Assembly: GCA_034401795.1 (NCBI GenBank)
Contig: CM067367.1
Coordinates: forward strand, 82,321,426-82,385,425
Length of the DNA stretch: 64,000 bases
Source of the DNA: Chaetoderma sp. LZ-2023a
Taxonomy: Eukaryota; Mollusca; Caudofoveata; Chaetodermatida; Chaetodermatidae
Reading direction: 5' to 3'
The first letter of the stretch is position 1. Each line of letters starts with the position of its first letter. This document shows, piece by piece, positions 20,748 to 31,827 of the stretch. Made by a program: the position numbers and the translations under genes. A model generated the notes under the pieces. It was not told where the DNA came from, ran no database searches, and saw only the letters and a list, made by a program, of their open reading frames with translations.

Positions 20748-20947
20748 TTAATAACTTGTCTTCTCAATTCATGTCTATTTACAGGCCAAGTGCAGACCAC
20801 GTTATACATGTTACCACTGGAATGACTGGCTCTGTTATCGAGCGAGTCCTTCCAGTGATAAAATTGTACACATAATCTCCTCACGTCCTAGATATAGGCA
20901 TTCGTCAACGCCACTGCAGAAGCCAGTTTTACCATCTATGTCATTAA
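20748..20947 (-). mobile_element. MITE-2, degenerate full copy
   Basis: TTAA at 20748 and 20944. Central palindrome 'GGCTCTGTTATCGAGCGAG'; reverse orientation shown by 'CACTGCAGAAGCCAGTTTT' on the right. Ends have drifted from CCCTTT. Confidence 0.65.
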
Positions 20948-20975
20948 CGGCGTAATAGGTCTCATCTATAATTCA

Positions 20976-21323
20976 CCTTTCCAGAGTATCCATCCATCAT
21001 TTGACCTCGTGTGACGTCATAATCAGCTCAGTTCGTGTATGATGACGTCACACTCATTAGGTCACAAAGGCTTCCATATAGACAGTCATCAGATCTCAAA
21101 CAGTCCGACACGTTGTATGAATTGTATGTCTTTGTAATTGTTTACTATTTAATAAACACGCTGTTGAATATTTTGAAACTAATTTGACTGGGCACTGTTG
21201 CTGCCTATAGTTTTCTTGAAATCGATAGTCAGTGCGCTAAGAGATCGATCGATCCCAATACGAGCGAGGTGAGGGCGGAGCTTAGCTAGAGATGGGCGGG
21301 GCATAACTAAAAATGGAAAGGTC
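20976..21323 (+). mobile_element. MITE-1, subfamily a, right hairpin arm deleted
   Basis: Left end 'TTCACCTTTCCAGAGTATCC', CRE sites near 21011 and 21041, 'CACGTTGTATGAATTGTA', AATAAA at 21150, left hairpin arm, then directly the tail and right end 'AAAATGGAAAGGTCCATT'. Confidence 0.75.
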
Positions 21324-22187
21324 CATTCTCACTATATTCAGTTGTCATTGTTCGCTCAAAAGCATTATATCAATTTTACCATTTATCAGTGTACTACCTT
21401 TTCAAGAAATACCAGGATATATGATTCACGAAACCACTCGATAACAATCTGTTCATCGTTTATAGTATGTCTATAAAACAAACACAAAAGGAGAAATCCA
21501 ATATGAGTTTGAAACGGAATGAACTCGTCAAGTGTTAGAGATCAATTTGTGTGAGATTAATTGCTAACAATTCGAACATGAATCCTTTGAAGATTCCTGG
21601 AAAAATCATTTCCGTTTTGGCGCCATGAATGACAATAGATATCCGAAGCCACTGTATTTACATTTTTCAACGCCAAATCACACAGAGTACTTGCTGCAAT
21701 GGATCTTTTTTTTTTTTAAACTGCTGACGATTTTGCAAACAATTTGAGTGCAGGTTGTTGATGCATATGGCAGCAATGATATCAAGAAAAAAAGGTATCG
21801 TCGAAATATTCAGCAGAAGAGCAAGTAAAGAATGAATAGAAAACACGACATGTGCCATACTGAATTGGATGTGTTAATGTACGTGAAGCGTCTATTTACT
21901 CTTCTTAAATGGCTTCATCTCTTTTCCAGACGAACAAACAGCTGTTGGGTGTGTCTAGCAACTCAAGAAGTACCCTTGTAGCAATTACACGACTTCAATT
22001 AACGTTCTTGGACCTACAATCAAATTGCCGCACCGTCCAACACAGCAATATTTCTTCACTCAGACCAATTTTATTTTCCAAATGGCAGTCAGGACAGCCT
22101 TTCTATGATACGATGTTGAAAGAGGATATTTCACATTTATTACACTAGAAGCAGAACGCTGTTACTATTCCGAATTTCATGATTTCT
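21324..22187. other. No recognised feature
   Basis: Intergenic. Open frames at 21667-21858 (minus) and 21909-22148 (plus, 79 codons) show no domain, and lack any neighbour or repeat that would support coding. Confidence 0.35.
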
Positions 22188-22192
22188 AGGTG

Positions 22193-22503
22193 CAAATTCA
22201 CACCGGAATGCCTGGAAATACAATTAATTTGTATAAATGTGTACTTTTAGAGGCTTAAATTGTGGCGCTACATGTAATGGACTGAAATAAATCTTAACAT
22301 ATGATGATTTCACTCCACAAAATTTATATAAATGTCTCATCCCTAATTCAAATTCACAACTAAAAATCTATTAATTTATATGGAATGAAATCATCATATG
22401 TTATAGTTTATTTCGTTTCGTTGCAAATAGCCCCACAAATTAAACCTCTAAAAGTATACAATTTTAACAATTTTGTTTTCAGGCATTTTGGTGTGAATAT
22501 GGA
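22193..22503. mobile_element. MITE-5, ~310-bp palindrome
   Basis: Arms 22193-22330 and 22376-22503 pair with few gaps: 'ATTCACACCGGAATGCCTGG' against 'CAGGCATTTTGGTGTGAAT'; 'TACTTTTAGAGGCTTAAAT' against 'ATTAAACCTCTAAAAGTATA'; 'AACATATGATGATTTCA' against 'TGAAATCATCATATGTTA'. Only one copy in the window. No coding capacity. Confidence 0.8.
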
Positions 22504-22531
22504 CCTTTAATATAAGCATTCCTTCTTCATT

Positions 22532-22722
22532 CAACCATTGTATTACTAAGCCGGCCCACGCCGGCCTCTGCAGTGGTCTCGAGAATGCCCATTTGCAGGT
22601 CAAAAGATAATTAACCAAGCCAGCCAGTGGTAAATGTTCACATATAGTCTTCTCCTGGCCTAAAAATGGGCCATCAATAAGCAAATATTTTGATTCTCTT
22701 GACAAAATTTCGTCGTAAATGT
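22532..22722 (+). mobile_element. MITE-2, copy with damaged centre
   Basis: Left part 'AAGCCGGCCCACGCCGGCCT' and right part 'CATCAATAAGCAAATATTTT'; the central palindrome is shortened. TTAA on the right (22719); the left flank has mutated to TCAA. Confidence 0.65.
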
Positions 22723-23086
22723 GTTAAATTCAATAAAACTTGATATATACTACACGGAATTAGTAAATCACAGTTATTTCAACAGAGCGCCCATTTCATT
22801 GCATGGTGATAATTTACTACCGGGCATAGTTAAAAAATCTCATTGACGAACTTTAAGAAGGAACGCGCGTACATGTGTGTGTAGAACGGTAAAATGTTCT
22901 ACTCATGACAGTAAGACAAACAGTAAGTACACGGAATAGTTAATGAATACCTCTAGTCCATATAGACTGTATTGTCGTTACTCAGGTAACATCAGATCAC
23001 AGACCTCTTTACCGCTCAGCAATTCAATTTCACCAGGTACGTTAAGTAATAGTTTTGCTGCAGAGCTAGCGTCAATGGATGCGTTC
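22723..23086. other. No recognised feature
   Basis: AT-rich intergenic DNA without recognisable repeat or coding signal. Confidence 0.4.
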
Positions 23087-23468
23087 TGTCACTTAGGTAT
23101 ATGATAATATGACGTCATAATCAATTTTGTCACATTTAGGCTGACGTTATAATCAAAATTCGTAAAGAATGATGTATTTAGGTCCATCACGAACATTGGA
23201 TATTCTGTCACGTGTATGAATTGTCTTTAATATTTAATAAACATTCTGTTGAATATTTTGAAACTAATTTGACTTGTAGCTGTTTCCGGCAGAGGCAGCA
23301 ACATCACCCAGTCAAATTAATTTCAAAATATTCAACAGCCTGCGTAGGAATTTTGATTCTGGGAATTCAGGCTTCAAAGTATAGAAATCAATCCTATCAC
23401 GTGCAAATGATGGGCGGAGCGCAGCTAGAAATGGCGAGGAAAAGCTAGAAATCGATTCCTCTATGAAA
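23087..23468 (+). mobile_element. MITE-1 subfamily b, near-complete
   Basis: CRE at 23110, 'GGCTGACGTTATAATC', AATAAA at 23239, complete hairpin 23248-23331 with tip 'CCGGCAGAGGCAGCAAC', then tail with 'GATTCTGGGAATTCAGG' and end 'AGAAATCGATTCCTC'. Confidence 0.8.
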
Positions 23469-23995
23469 TGTGATAATGTAGACCATTTGACTAAGGTATG
23501 CATTATCTTCCCTTCGTTGATTCCAAATAGTATAACGTTGATTTCTCGACTTTGAGACTACCTCTCAGAAATGTCTTGCTGTAGTATGATCAATAGCGAT
23601 TTCCGTTTATAATCTAAAAAATTAGCACGTTTTATTTAAACAACAAAGCAAACAGAATGCTGTATTTTTAACCCATAGTCACGGATCGTCGATATAACAA
23701 CAATGTCGTTTTCTTTGCTCATTCGAAACGAATTTATCATTATTCTTCTAGTAACTCTAAACATCACATTGTCTCGTCGATAAATAGCTTGCCACGAGAG
23801 AAGCTTTGCGTGCTCAAAGTATTTATGTTGAATTTAGACCATATGCATTGAGCGCGTGCTTTGTCACTTGAACATTTTGTCACAACGAGTTTTATATACA
23901 ATGTGACGTCACCGTTTAATCGTTTATCCCATGAAATGGTAATATCTCACTTTCACCTGTACATGCAAGCTGCTGAATATCTTGATATTATTGTA
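23469..23995. other. No recognised feature
   Basis: Non-repetitive by eye. Short fragments near 23935-23990 resemble the MITE-1 tail but are too degraded to define. Confidence 0.35.
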
Positions 23996-24345
23996 GCAAT
24001 CCAGTTTTAGTTCCATCTCTAGATAAGCTTCACCAACGGTCGCTCCCTGCACTCTCTGACTATCAATTTCCAGAAAACCATACAGGTAAACTGTTGAAGA
24101 TTTTGAAACTAATTTGACTGCGTGCCGACTGGGTGACATTAGTGGCAAAATATTCAACAGAATGTTTATTAAATAGTAAAGACATGCAATTCGTACAATA
24201 ACGCATAGTCCGTCCTCAGTTAATTGTTCATGACGAACCTAGCTACGTCATTCATGACGTAATTGATTCTGATGTCATCTCACACGCTACGTAGTTGATA
24301 CTGACGTCATATGATTGATGGATAAACTGGAAAGATCGATTCCAA
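23996..24345 (-). mobile_element. MITE-1, subfamily a
   Basis: Minus copy with 'CAGTTTTAGTTCCATCTC', 'CTATCAATTTCCAGAAAAC', shortened hairpin, 'ATTAAATAGTAAAGACATGC', CREs near 24302 and end 'GATAAACTGGAAAGATCGA'. The hairpin has lost most of its tip. Confidence 0.75.
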
Positions 24346-24431
24346 AGATAACTGTACAGGAAACCTGTTGAATATTTTGAAATGAATTCGATTGGATTCT
24401 TCAGTTTCCAATCAAATTAGTCTCAAAATAT
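24346..24431 (-). mobile_element. MITE-1 hairpin fragment
   Basis: Isolated hairpin: 'CTGTTGAATATTTTGAAATG' against 'TTAGTCTCAAAATATA', preceded by 'ATAACTGTACAGG'. Directly abuts the previous copy. Confidence 0.6.
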
Positions 24432-25060
24432 AATCCTTACATCAAAAAGAATGTGTAGTTTTAGCCTGTAAGGGTTAGGATTCCATTTAGATTAATCTTA
24501 TGATGTTCAACAGATTATATTTGCTTTGAAACTTTGATATGCCTACTATGATTTCACAGAGCATGTGATATTGCTGATAACTAACTGTTCTCTCTATATG
24601 ACACTCAAGTTCAAGTATAATGTTGATCCAAGGCAATGCCTATAAAGTCATGGACCCCTTACATGCATACACCACAGTACATTACAAACAAGAAGCACAC
24701 AAAAAGACAACAATTTAAAAGCATTCACATAACTTACAATACATACGATACATATACGAAGCAATTAACTTGTACTGTTTTCGATAAAACATTGTTTGGG
24801 GAGGGAGGGGTTGAAATGTGCTGTCCATGGTTAATCATCATACCATACATATGTATCATTATAAATGCTTAGGCCAGACTAATTTAATGTTTCGCCCTAT
24901 GGAAATTCACACTCAAAGGATGAGATCGGAGATGGGGAAAAAAATAAAAAATGCACAGCTTCAAGCTCAGAAGTTTTAAAGCTATTGCAGTATTGATTCT
25001 TTCATCATGTTAATTGTTACGATTGATCAAGAAAATTCAAAACATTTTCTCGGTGAGGGT
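24432..25060. other. No recognised feature
   Basis: Intergenic. A 78-codon frame at 24636-24872 is low complexity and unsupported. Confidence 0.4.
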
Positions 25061-25064
25061 CCTT

Positions 25065-25176
25065 AGCAGGGATTTCAGTGGTAAATTTCCAAAGATAGTT
25101 TAACGTTGGCCTGCAAATTGACTTTTCTCATGACCATTGTAAAGCCATTTGACCGGCTTGGCCACTAAAGGGTTAG
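25065..25176 (-). mobile_element. MITE-2 half copy
   Basis: 'CAGTGGTAAATTTCC', 'TGGCCTGCAAATTG', 'CCATTTGACCGGCTTGGCC' and terminal 'CACTAAAGGGTTAG': one arm in reverse orientation, with the CCCTTT-type end preserved. Confidence 0.65.
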
Positions 25177-25690
25177 CACAGCTAGAGAGAACAAAGAGTT
25201 ACAGAAAAGTCTGAGGAATTCCGAGTCGTCATGACATGGCTGCCAAAATGTGTTAGATGAAAAAGGTGTTGAATATAATGCCTTAAAATTCCGGCATTAT
25301 TTTGTTCCAAATATGGAAAAAATTAAGTTATGAGGGTTTGTAAAATGCATGGCCTTATGTTATAGATAACATTAGTATTATTGCGATCATTAGCATAATC
25401 ATTAGCGCATTCACCACTATTGTTAACATCTTCGTTCTTAATTAGTCTATGATTCTTAATCAGTCACTGAGTATCAATATAGACATAATTATGTATGTAG
25501 CCGAAACATTATTGTCTTAATTTGTCTTGTGACAGAATACATCCTACCTGTAACAGCCATGGTGGTCAATACATCATAGACCTTTCAACTGTGTTAGTTT
25601 ATTTTGCTAGGTATCAGTCCAGATGATATTGCAGTAGTTTATGTACGGTAATATTAATGTGCTGTAAAGTGTTTTTAATAAAAAAAATTA
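25177..25690. other. No recognised feature
   Basis: AT-rich intergenic DNA. Its right edge may include the decayed 3' part of the neighbouring LINE. Confidence 0.35.
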
Positions 25691-25694
25691 TGAA

Positions 25695-26700
25695 ACATAT
25701 GGTCTTTGCAACTTTAACTGTAACAATTTGTGTATGCTCCTCCCAGGTAAGATTCTTGTCCAAATACACGCCCAAAAATATATAGCATATTCAGCTTCAT
25801 ATATTTCTCGATTATCGATAAAGAGTATGGGGATAATTTTGGATTTCAGTGTTTTTGTGAATACAAATGTGTTTTGCTTATATTTAGTGACAGGTTATTT
25901 ATTTTAAACCAGCGGATTACATTTTCCATTTGATGATTTACATTTTTATATATTGTATCTCTATCTTTGTGGATACAATAAGAATTGGTATCATCTGCAA
26001 ACATAATTAGGGATAGTTGGTTGCATAAGGTGGGTAGATCATTCCTATATAATAGAAGAGCAGCGAACCAAAAATTGATCCTTGCAAAAGACCACATACT
26101 AATTTACTATTTTCAGATAAGACTCCATTATATTGGACACACTGCACTGTGTCGGTTAGATAGTTTTTAATCCAATCGAGTGCTATGCCACGTATTCGAT
26201 AATGTTATTTTTTCAATTAGAATTTTATGATTTATGGTATCGAATGCTTTTACCAGACAAAAAAATATTCCTAAAATGCGTTCGTTATTTTCAAGTGAAT
26301 TTGATATTTTTTATATCATGTCCATGATAGCCATCATGGTTGAATGCTTTTGTGTAGATATTTCATTAGTCGTTTATAATAGTATATAGTCTTTCTAGTA
26401 ACTTATAAAAAGTGGAAGAATTGAGTCGGGGTGGTAGTCAGAAGAGTTCTTTGCTTTGCAAATGGGTGTTACTCGTGCCGACTTCAGTCTTGATGGGAAT
26501 GTGCCTTGTGCTAAATAAAGGTTGCAGATATGAGGAAGTAGTGTTAGCATTTGGGGGATGCAGTTTTTAAAGATGTTCAATTTAAAATTATCAATCCCGG
26601 CACATTTGTTTGGATTGATTTGCATTAAAATGCTATGAATCTCCTCTGTGTCAGTGGGGAATAGAAATATTGATGATTGAACGCTGCCTATCAGATAGCC
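25695..26700 (-). pseudogene. Non-LTR retrotransposon reverse transcriptase, decayed
   Basis: Read on the minus strand in several frames. In order: 'NPNKCAGIDNFKLN' (26625-26580 region), 'LKSARVTPICKAKNSSDYHP' (the finger/palm motif ending DYxP), 'LLQGSIFGSLLF' near 26085 in a shifted frame (the QGSxxGP-like motif), 'LIMFADDTNSY' near 26000 (catalytic FADD), then 'KINNLSLNISKT', and near 25770 'FGQESYLG' in another frame, matching the FLGVxLDxxLxW region. The order matches CR1/jockey/L2-type elements. Stops and frameshifts make it dead; endonuclease domain and 5' part absent. Confidence 0.8.
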
Positions 26701-26992
26701 TCGTTAGTGATCTCTTTATGCTTAGTTTCTACGAAATAATTTACCTAAAACTGTCTGAAAGCTATTTTTTACATTAATTAGCTATGATCTCATAATATTT
26801 CGTCATAAAAAAGGTATACGGTAGCAACGTTTGGAGCAGTGGAGACAGTGCTATATTGCAATGTACTTTTGCTTTATTCAATGTAAACCCGCAAATACTT
26901 GCTTATTATGTCACAGAATCTGAGGAATCTTAGAGTTATGCTGATTAATGGCAACAATATAAGCCTTAAGGACGACGCCATTTTTATAGCTG

Positions 26993-27413
26993 ACAATTCA
27001 CCTTTCCAGAGTATTCATCATCCTCTGGCATCATATGACGTCATAATCAACTAAGCTGCGCGTAGGGTGACGTCATAATTATTACGTCATAAATGATTCT
27101 ATATGGCTTGTCTTTAACTCTTAAACTCTTAACTCAATGTCTGACACATTGTCCGAATTGTATGTTTCTACTATTTAATAAATATGCTGTTGAATATTTT
27201 GAAACTAATTTGACCGGGCGCTGTTGCTGCCATAAGCAGCGACAGCATCCAGTCAAATTAGTTTCAAAATATTCAACAGATTACCTGAATAGTTTTTCTG
27301 AAAATTTATAGTCAGGCATTTCAGCGATCAATCGATCCCAACACGAGCAATGTGTGGGTGGAGCTTAGCTAGAGATGGGCGGGGCATAGCTAAAAATGGA
27401 AATGTCCATTGGA
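26993..27413 (+). mobile_element. MITE-1, subfamily a, reference full copy
   Basis: About 420 bp, the clearest architecture in the family. Left end 'ATTCACCTTTCCAGA'; CREs TGACGTCA at 27036-27043 and 27068-27075 with a TTACGTCA near 27085; 'CCGAATTGTATG' block; AATAAA at 27177-27182; a hairpin 27187-27279 whose ~44-bp arms differ at about four positions around the loop CATA; then 'ATTTATAGTCAGG', 'CGATCCCAACACGAGC', 'GGGCGGGGCATAGC' and right end 'AAATGGAAATGTCCATTGG'. No ORF. Superfamily not assignable because no clean target duplication is visible. Confidence 0.85.
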
Positions 27414-28114
27414 TGCTCCGTGTTAGAACATGTTGGTGTCCAGCCTATGACCAAGGCTATTTTTCAGAGCCGGATTTCCTAAAGATTTTTGAGCTGAGAA
27501 ATTTTCTCACCACAAATATGTTGAAAGATTTCTAATCTGATAAATTTTCTCAGCACATCAGTCTCAAGTGAGCAAATATAGTTTATGTCATAAGTAAGAT
27601 GGTACCCGGACTCAAACTGCTCACAATATATATTTTGAGCCACAGACTTGCCAGCAAAGCACTGATGAGTCAGGCCATCGGCTATGTCATAAGCATTCCA
27701 AATGCTAACAGAAGTGCTAAAATCCTAACTCATCCATGTTATATCCGGTATCACATGCTCCGAAATTAAAAAAAATTAATAATGGAATACGAATGAAATG
27801 ATAAAATGAATGCATTCAGCAAAAACGAGGATCATATTTGAATCAAAGCATACCTAGAATTGTCATGAAATGTGAATTCATTAAGGTCCTCTATCATTCA
27901 ATGAAATTATACACAAAAGTATGATGTAAAAATCTAAACATTTGCAATATATTTTCTAAAATTGATTTGTATAATTTATAAATGATTATATAGAGCACTA
28001 TTTTAAGGAATTATTACAGATTACTGACTATTTAGCATGTGCTGTCAAATTGAGTTTGTTAGCAGATCACCTATAGATATTAGAGGATTAAATCGCAATG
28101 TAGTGCATTATAAT
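27414..28114. other. 3' flank of GPCR relic 1; no other feature
   Basis: AT-rich. Part (about 27940-28020) is weakly similar to 35790-35880 downstream of GPCR relic 2, for example the shared ATGTAAATGATTA-like stretch, consistent with a common duplication unit. Confidence 0.35.
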
Positions 28115-29423
28115 TTAATTAATATTTTGTCCAGATTTACATAAATTCATAAAACGATAAAAGAATGAGCTATATAATTGACTTCTATCTCTGTCAAATA
28201 TGAACATTATGAAAGGTTTAAAATCCATTATGACAATTTGTATCGGCCAAGTTATTATTTCTGAAACACTTGATTCTGGGGCTGCTTTATGCCAGTGCGG
28301 TATGGAAAAAGTACAACTAATTAAGAATGATACCCAGTCAATGAGCAGCAAGAATACAAGGACTAACTCTGACCATAGTCTGGGAGATACCAATTTCCTT
28401 CTTACATTAGATTGTGAAATCTGATGACATAAATCTGTGTTCATCATGGAATGGTCGTCTATTATGGCACAGCATCTCCCTTGTACTTGTGAGATGCCTA
28501 CATTTCTGGTAGTTGTGGCAATGTTATCCTCAACATATATGACCGTCTTTCACATGAGCAAGATGAAGATGGCCCTGTTGAGTAACTTTTGTGGTTTCTG
28601 TGGCTATTTCTCCAATTATCATAATTTGTATTCTACTACAGGCATGAGAGAATTATGTACTCTGCGATCTTTGACACATGAATGCATCATTCTAGAAGAG
28701 TTCATCCTTAGTGTAATGCCTATTTTCCTCGAATAGCAAATTGCTATGCACATTAGACTGAGGTTTCCGATTATATTTTCTGTAGAACTGACAACATACA
28801 TAGGAAAAAGGATATGATTAATCCAATGCAGTCCTTATTGCCTTCCATTGTCGAGCCGGTATTGGTATCATTAGCCATACAGTTTATTCTAAAAGCAAGA
28901 TTGTGCAGGGTGGTATTAAAGGATTAATTATCCCAAACATTAATGAAGTCACATTGGACAAGCTGTATGTGTCTTTTGTGTTTCGTCTGACTAATGTGGG
29001 TACAGAATTAATAATGGAAACTATCCAAATAATTGCAGTTCCAAATGATAAACATGTGCGTGTTACAATGCTCTCATATTTCAGAGGTTGTGCTAAGATC
29101 AATATTCGATTTGCAATGAAAATCCCTAGATGACAGAGTACAGAGGCAGATAGAATATTAAAAATCCAGAAAGATAACAGAGCAACAACAGTTAGTTGCA
29201 ACAGATAAGTTAAGATCATGAGAAGTACGAAGATGAGACCGCCAACGAAGATATATCTGATATGTAGGAGGAGAACTATCCATTCATTTGTCATGTGTAG
29301 AGTATGATGGAAAACCAACTTGAGAAGTATGCCTAAGTGTAGTGTATGTAAGATGGCATTTACAGTTAAAGTCGAAAAGAATGGCAATTTACTCATTTCA
29401 TGAACAATGGTATTAATTTTCAA
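28115..29423 (-). pseudogene. Class A GPCR relic 1 (frameshifted)
   Basis: Minus strand. 29423-28884 encodes TM1 to TM4: 'HTLHMTNEWIVLLL' (TM2 start), 'FIANRILILAQPLKY' (the DRY/PLxY region, with NRI in place of DRY) and 'IIWIVSIIN' (TM4). Near 28930 the frame shifts and the second extracellular loop continues out of frame ('FNTTLHNLAF'); near 28810 another shift at a T run leads to TM5 'ENIIGNLSLMCIAICYSRK'. Stops at about 28619 and beyond interrupt the third intracellular loop. 28447-28115 encodes TM6-TM7 and a tail ending 'DRDRSQLYSSFFYRF'. At least two frameshifts plus stops. Confidence 0.8.
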
Positions 29424-29961
29424 TAGAATATTAGTGGAGAACCGTTAAGAGGTCAATGTGCTAGGCAGTTACCATCCTCAATAATGTCATCTGAAGCTAG
29501 ACCGAGCTGAGCTAGCATCTCTCTTACCAGGATTACATATCACAACTTTGTCCTGAACATGGTTCCTTCTGAGTGTCAAAATGAAATATGCAAATTGCTT
29601 CATTAAATAATTAACCAGGTGAGATTTTGCATATTCTATATGCCACATTAACAAAGCATGTATCCGGTAACAAGATAATAGTCTCACATGAGTAATACTC
29701 AGTACTGTATTATCTTATAAATTGTATTTAATGTCTAGCTAACAGATTTGAATGTCATGTAAAACAAATGTTATCAGTGCACATTGAAATAATTCTACAA
29801 AGCAACCATAATTCTTTTATAATTACGACACGAATAGCATAGATATAAATCTGCATAATCACATGGGCTTAGACATTTACAAATTAGATTAGATTGTGTT
29901 CCTACCAAACACCACGATTGAAGACCAACGAAAGGGGGTGGGATCTGATCTGTTACGCATG
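29424..29961. other. 5' flank of GPCR relic 1
   Basis: No coding evidence. 'ATAATTCTACAAAGCAACC' near 29790 resembles sequence near 42190 upstream of GPCR relic 3, supporting shared ancestry of the flanks. Confidence 0.35.
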
Positions 29962-30170
29962 TCTCTAAACTAATTTGACTGGGATATGTTGCTGTCATAT
30001 ACAACATTAACCCAATAAAATTAGTTTCGACATTATCCACAGATTAACTGTATAATTGCCGAAGGATTTGGAGTCTGTGAATCCAGGATTTAAAGTATAT
30101 AAATCGATTCTAAAACATGGGAAAGGTGGGTAGATCTTATCTAGAAATGGGCGGAAATAGATGGTATGGA
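29962..30170 (+). mobile_element. MITE-1 subfamily b, 5' truncated
   Basis: Begins in the left hairpin arm ('AAACTAATTTGACTGGG'), keeps the right arm in degraded form, then 'AAAGTATATAAATCGATTC' and 'TAGAAATGGGCGG'. CRE arm absent. Confidence 0.6.
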
Positions 30171-31100
30171 TCGTGCTTTGGTCGTATGCACATTATTCCA
30201 CTTTCATGCCACAAGCTTCACATTAAGGTCTATATAGATTCAGATAGTAAAATGAAACAAGTTCTTCTGGCAATACAGATTTAACTTTTAATAACAGAAC
30301 ACACAAGATTCACTAACTTCACAGCAGATATTTTAGCCTCTTCATTCTGAAGGCAGAAACAGGATTTCAGGCAATATATCACATCCTCATTATTTCTAAC
30401 ACAGCTTGAATGAAATGCGGCATTGTGGTAATAATTAGCAAATGACACAAACAATTCTGGATACACAACACATTCTATCATGCTACTGTGTTCGCATTAC
30501 AGTGACGTCACACGTGCAACCAATTGTTATTCATTTCACTTTAATTTTTGAAACTGAAATACTCAATTCAAAAGCTCATTTACAGTTTAATTAGGATTCT
30601 CTTGAATATTTTGAAACTAATTTGTCTGGGAACTGTTTTCGCCCATGGTGACAACAGGACAGTACAGCTCAGAAATAGCACTGTGGTTTCAAAAACTAAA
30701 TTAAAATGTACTGTTAAATGTTTTGAACAAAATTGTGTTTGAAGACAGTGCTGTAGAAAGTGGCAATAATGTCTACATACGGCAGCAAAGTCTTACAATC
30801 CAAATATGTTCCAAATATTTAACAGAACGTTTCTTGCTAAGTAAAATCTTTCTGTTTATGTTTCGGAAACATGTTAAATAATTTATGAGCTACGTATATA
30901 ACATCTTTTATTTGTATGGTGATATCAGAATGTGTTTATGCAGCTCTTCAGATCTACTAGCTTTGGTGTAAGTTGTGTACTTAGATATGTGTGAATAGAG
31001 GTCATTACCTGCACATCTCTATGATGCTATGCGCGATATTATCTAATCATTGTCAGGACTAATTAACAATTTCAACTGTAATATCACACATTATAAATTT
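30171..31100. other. Upstream flank of GPCR relic 1, with degraded MITE-1
   Basis: 30480-30850 contains a heavily decayed MITE-1: 'CAGTGACGTCACACGTGC', 'TTGAATATTTTGAAACTAAT', and a right-arm remnant 'TTTCAAAAACTAAA'. About 30740-31060 resembles 38700-39060 and, in part, 43300-43480: shared marker 'CAGCTCTTCAGATCTA'-like then 'GTGTGAATAGAGG'-like. These appear to be paralogous flanks of the three receptor relics. Confidence 0.45.
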
Positions 31101-31101
31101 G

Positions 31102-31313
31102 TAACCCATTCATGTTGAAGCCGGCCCAACTCGGCCTCTACAGTGGTCTTGAGGAATATCCATTTGTAGCTCAAGAGAAGCCTTTTTTTTTTAATTTACC
31201 ACTGTAATTCCAGTGAAAAATTTTCAAAAATATTCTTCTCTTTGCCTGCAAATAGACATTCAATAAAGAGATATTTTGATTTTCGTGACAAAATTTGGTC
31301 ATTAAGGCATTAA
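31102..31313 (+). mobile_element. MITE-2, nearly full copy
   Basis: Left 'GTAACCCATTCATGTTGAAG', 'GCCGGCCCAACTCGGCCT', shortened palindrome centre, right 'AGATATTTTGATTTTCGTG' and TTAA at 31310. Left TTAA mutated. Confidence 0.7.
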
Positions 31314-31476
31314 GCAAATATTGTTGAGTCATTGTAGGTTCAATCAATACTTGCTTCATTCAGAAATGGTTCTCACTCCTGGACTACTATTGGGTGTTAA
31401 GAAGTAGATGTCAAGTACATTATGAGACGAAGTACATGCAGATTGTGTAATTTCTGCAAAGCAAAGGGGAAATACA

Positions 31477-31827
31477 ATTGACCTTTCCAGTTTATCCATC
31501 CATTACAAGGCATCATAAACATTTGCATCACGTGTAGGATGATGTCATAATCAATTACTGCATGCATGACTCGATTTAAACTTATAATAGTCCAACATGT
31601 TGTACGAATTGTATGTCTTTGCTATTTAATAAACATGCAATTGGATATTTTGAAACAACCCCAGTCAAATTAGTTTCAAATGATTCAACATCTGACCTGT
31701 ATAGTTTTCTGGAAATTGATAGTCACTGAGTTCAGTGATCAATCGATTCAAACATGGGCAAAACATGAGTGGGGCTTAGCTAGAGATGGGCGAGCATAGA
31801 TAGAAATTGGAGAGGTCAATTCTGATT
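31477..31827 (+). mobile_element. MITE-1, subfamily a, hairpin tip deleted
   Basis: Ends pair well: CAATTGACCTTTCCAG on the left and 'ATTGGAGAGGTCAATT' on the right. AATAAA at 31629; 'GATATTTTGAAACAACCCCA' shows that most of the left arm and tip is missing while the right arm is intact. Confidence 0.8.

Noticed and set aside
28437-29133. Plus-strand frames across GPCR relic 1
   Set aside because: Antisense shadows; the membrane-segment motifs are on the minus strand.
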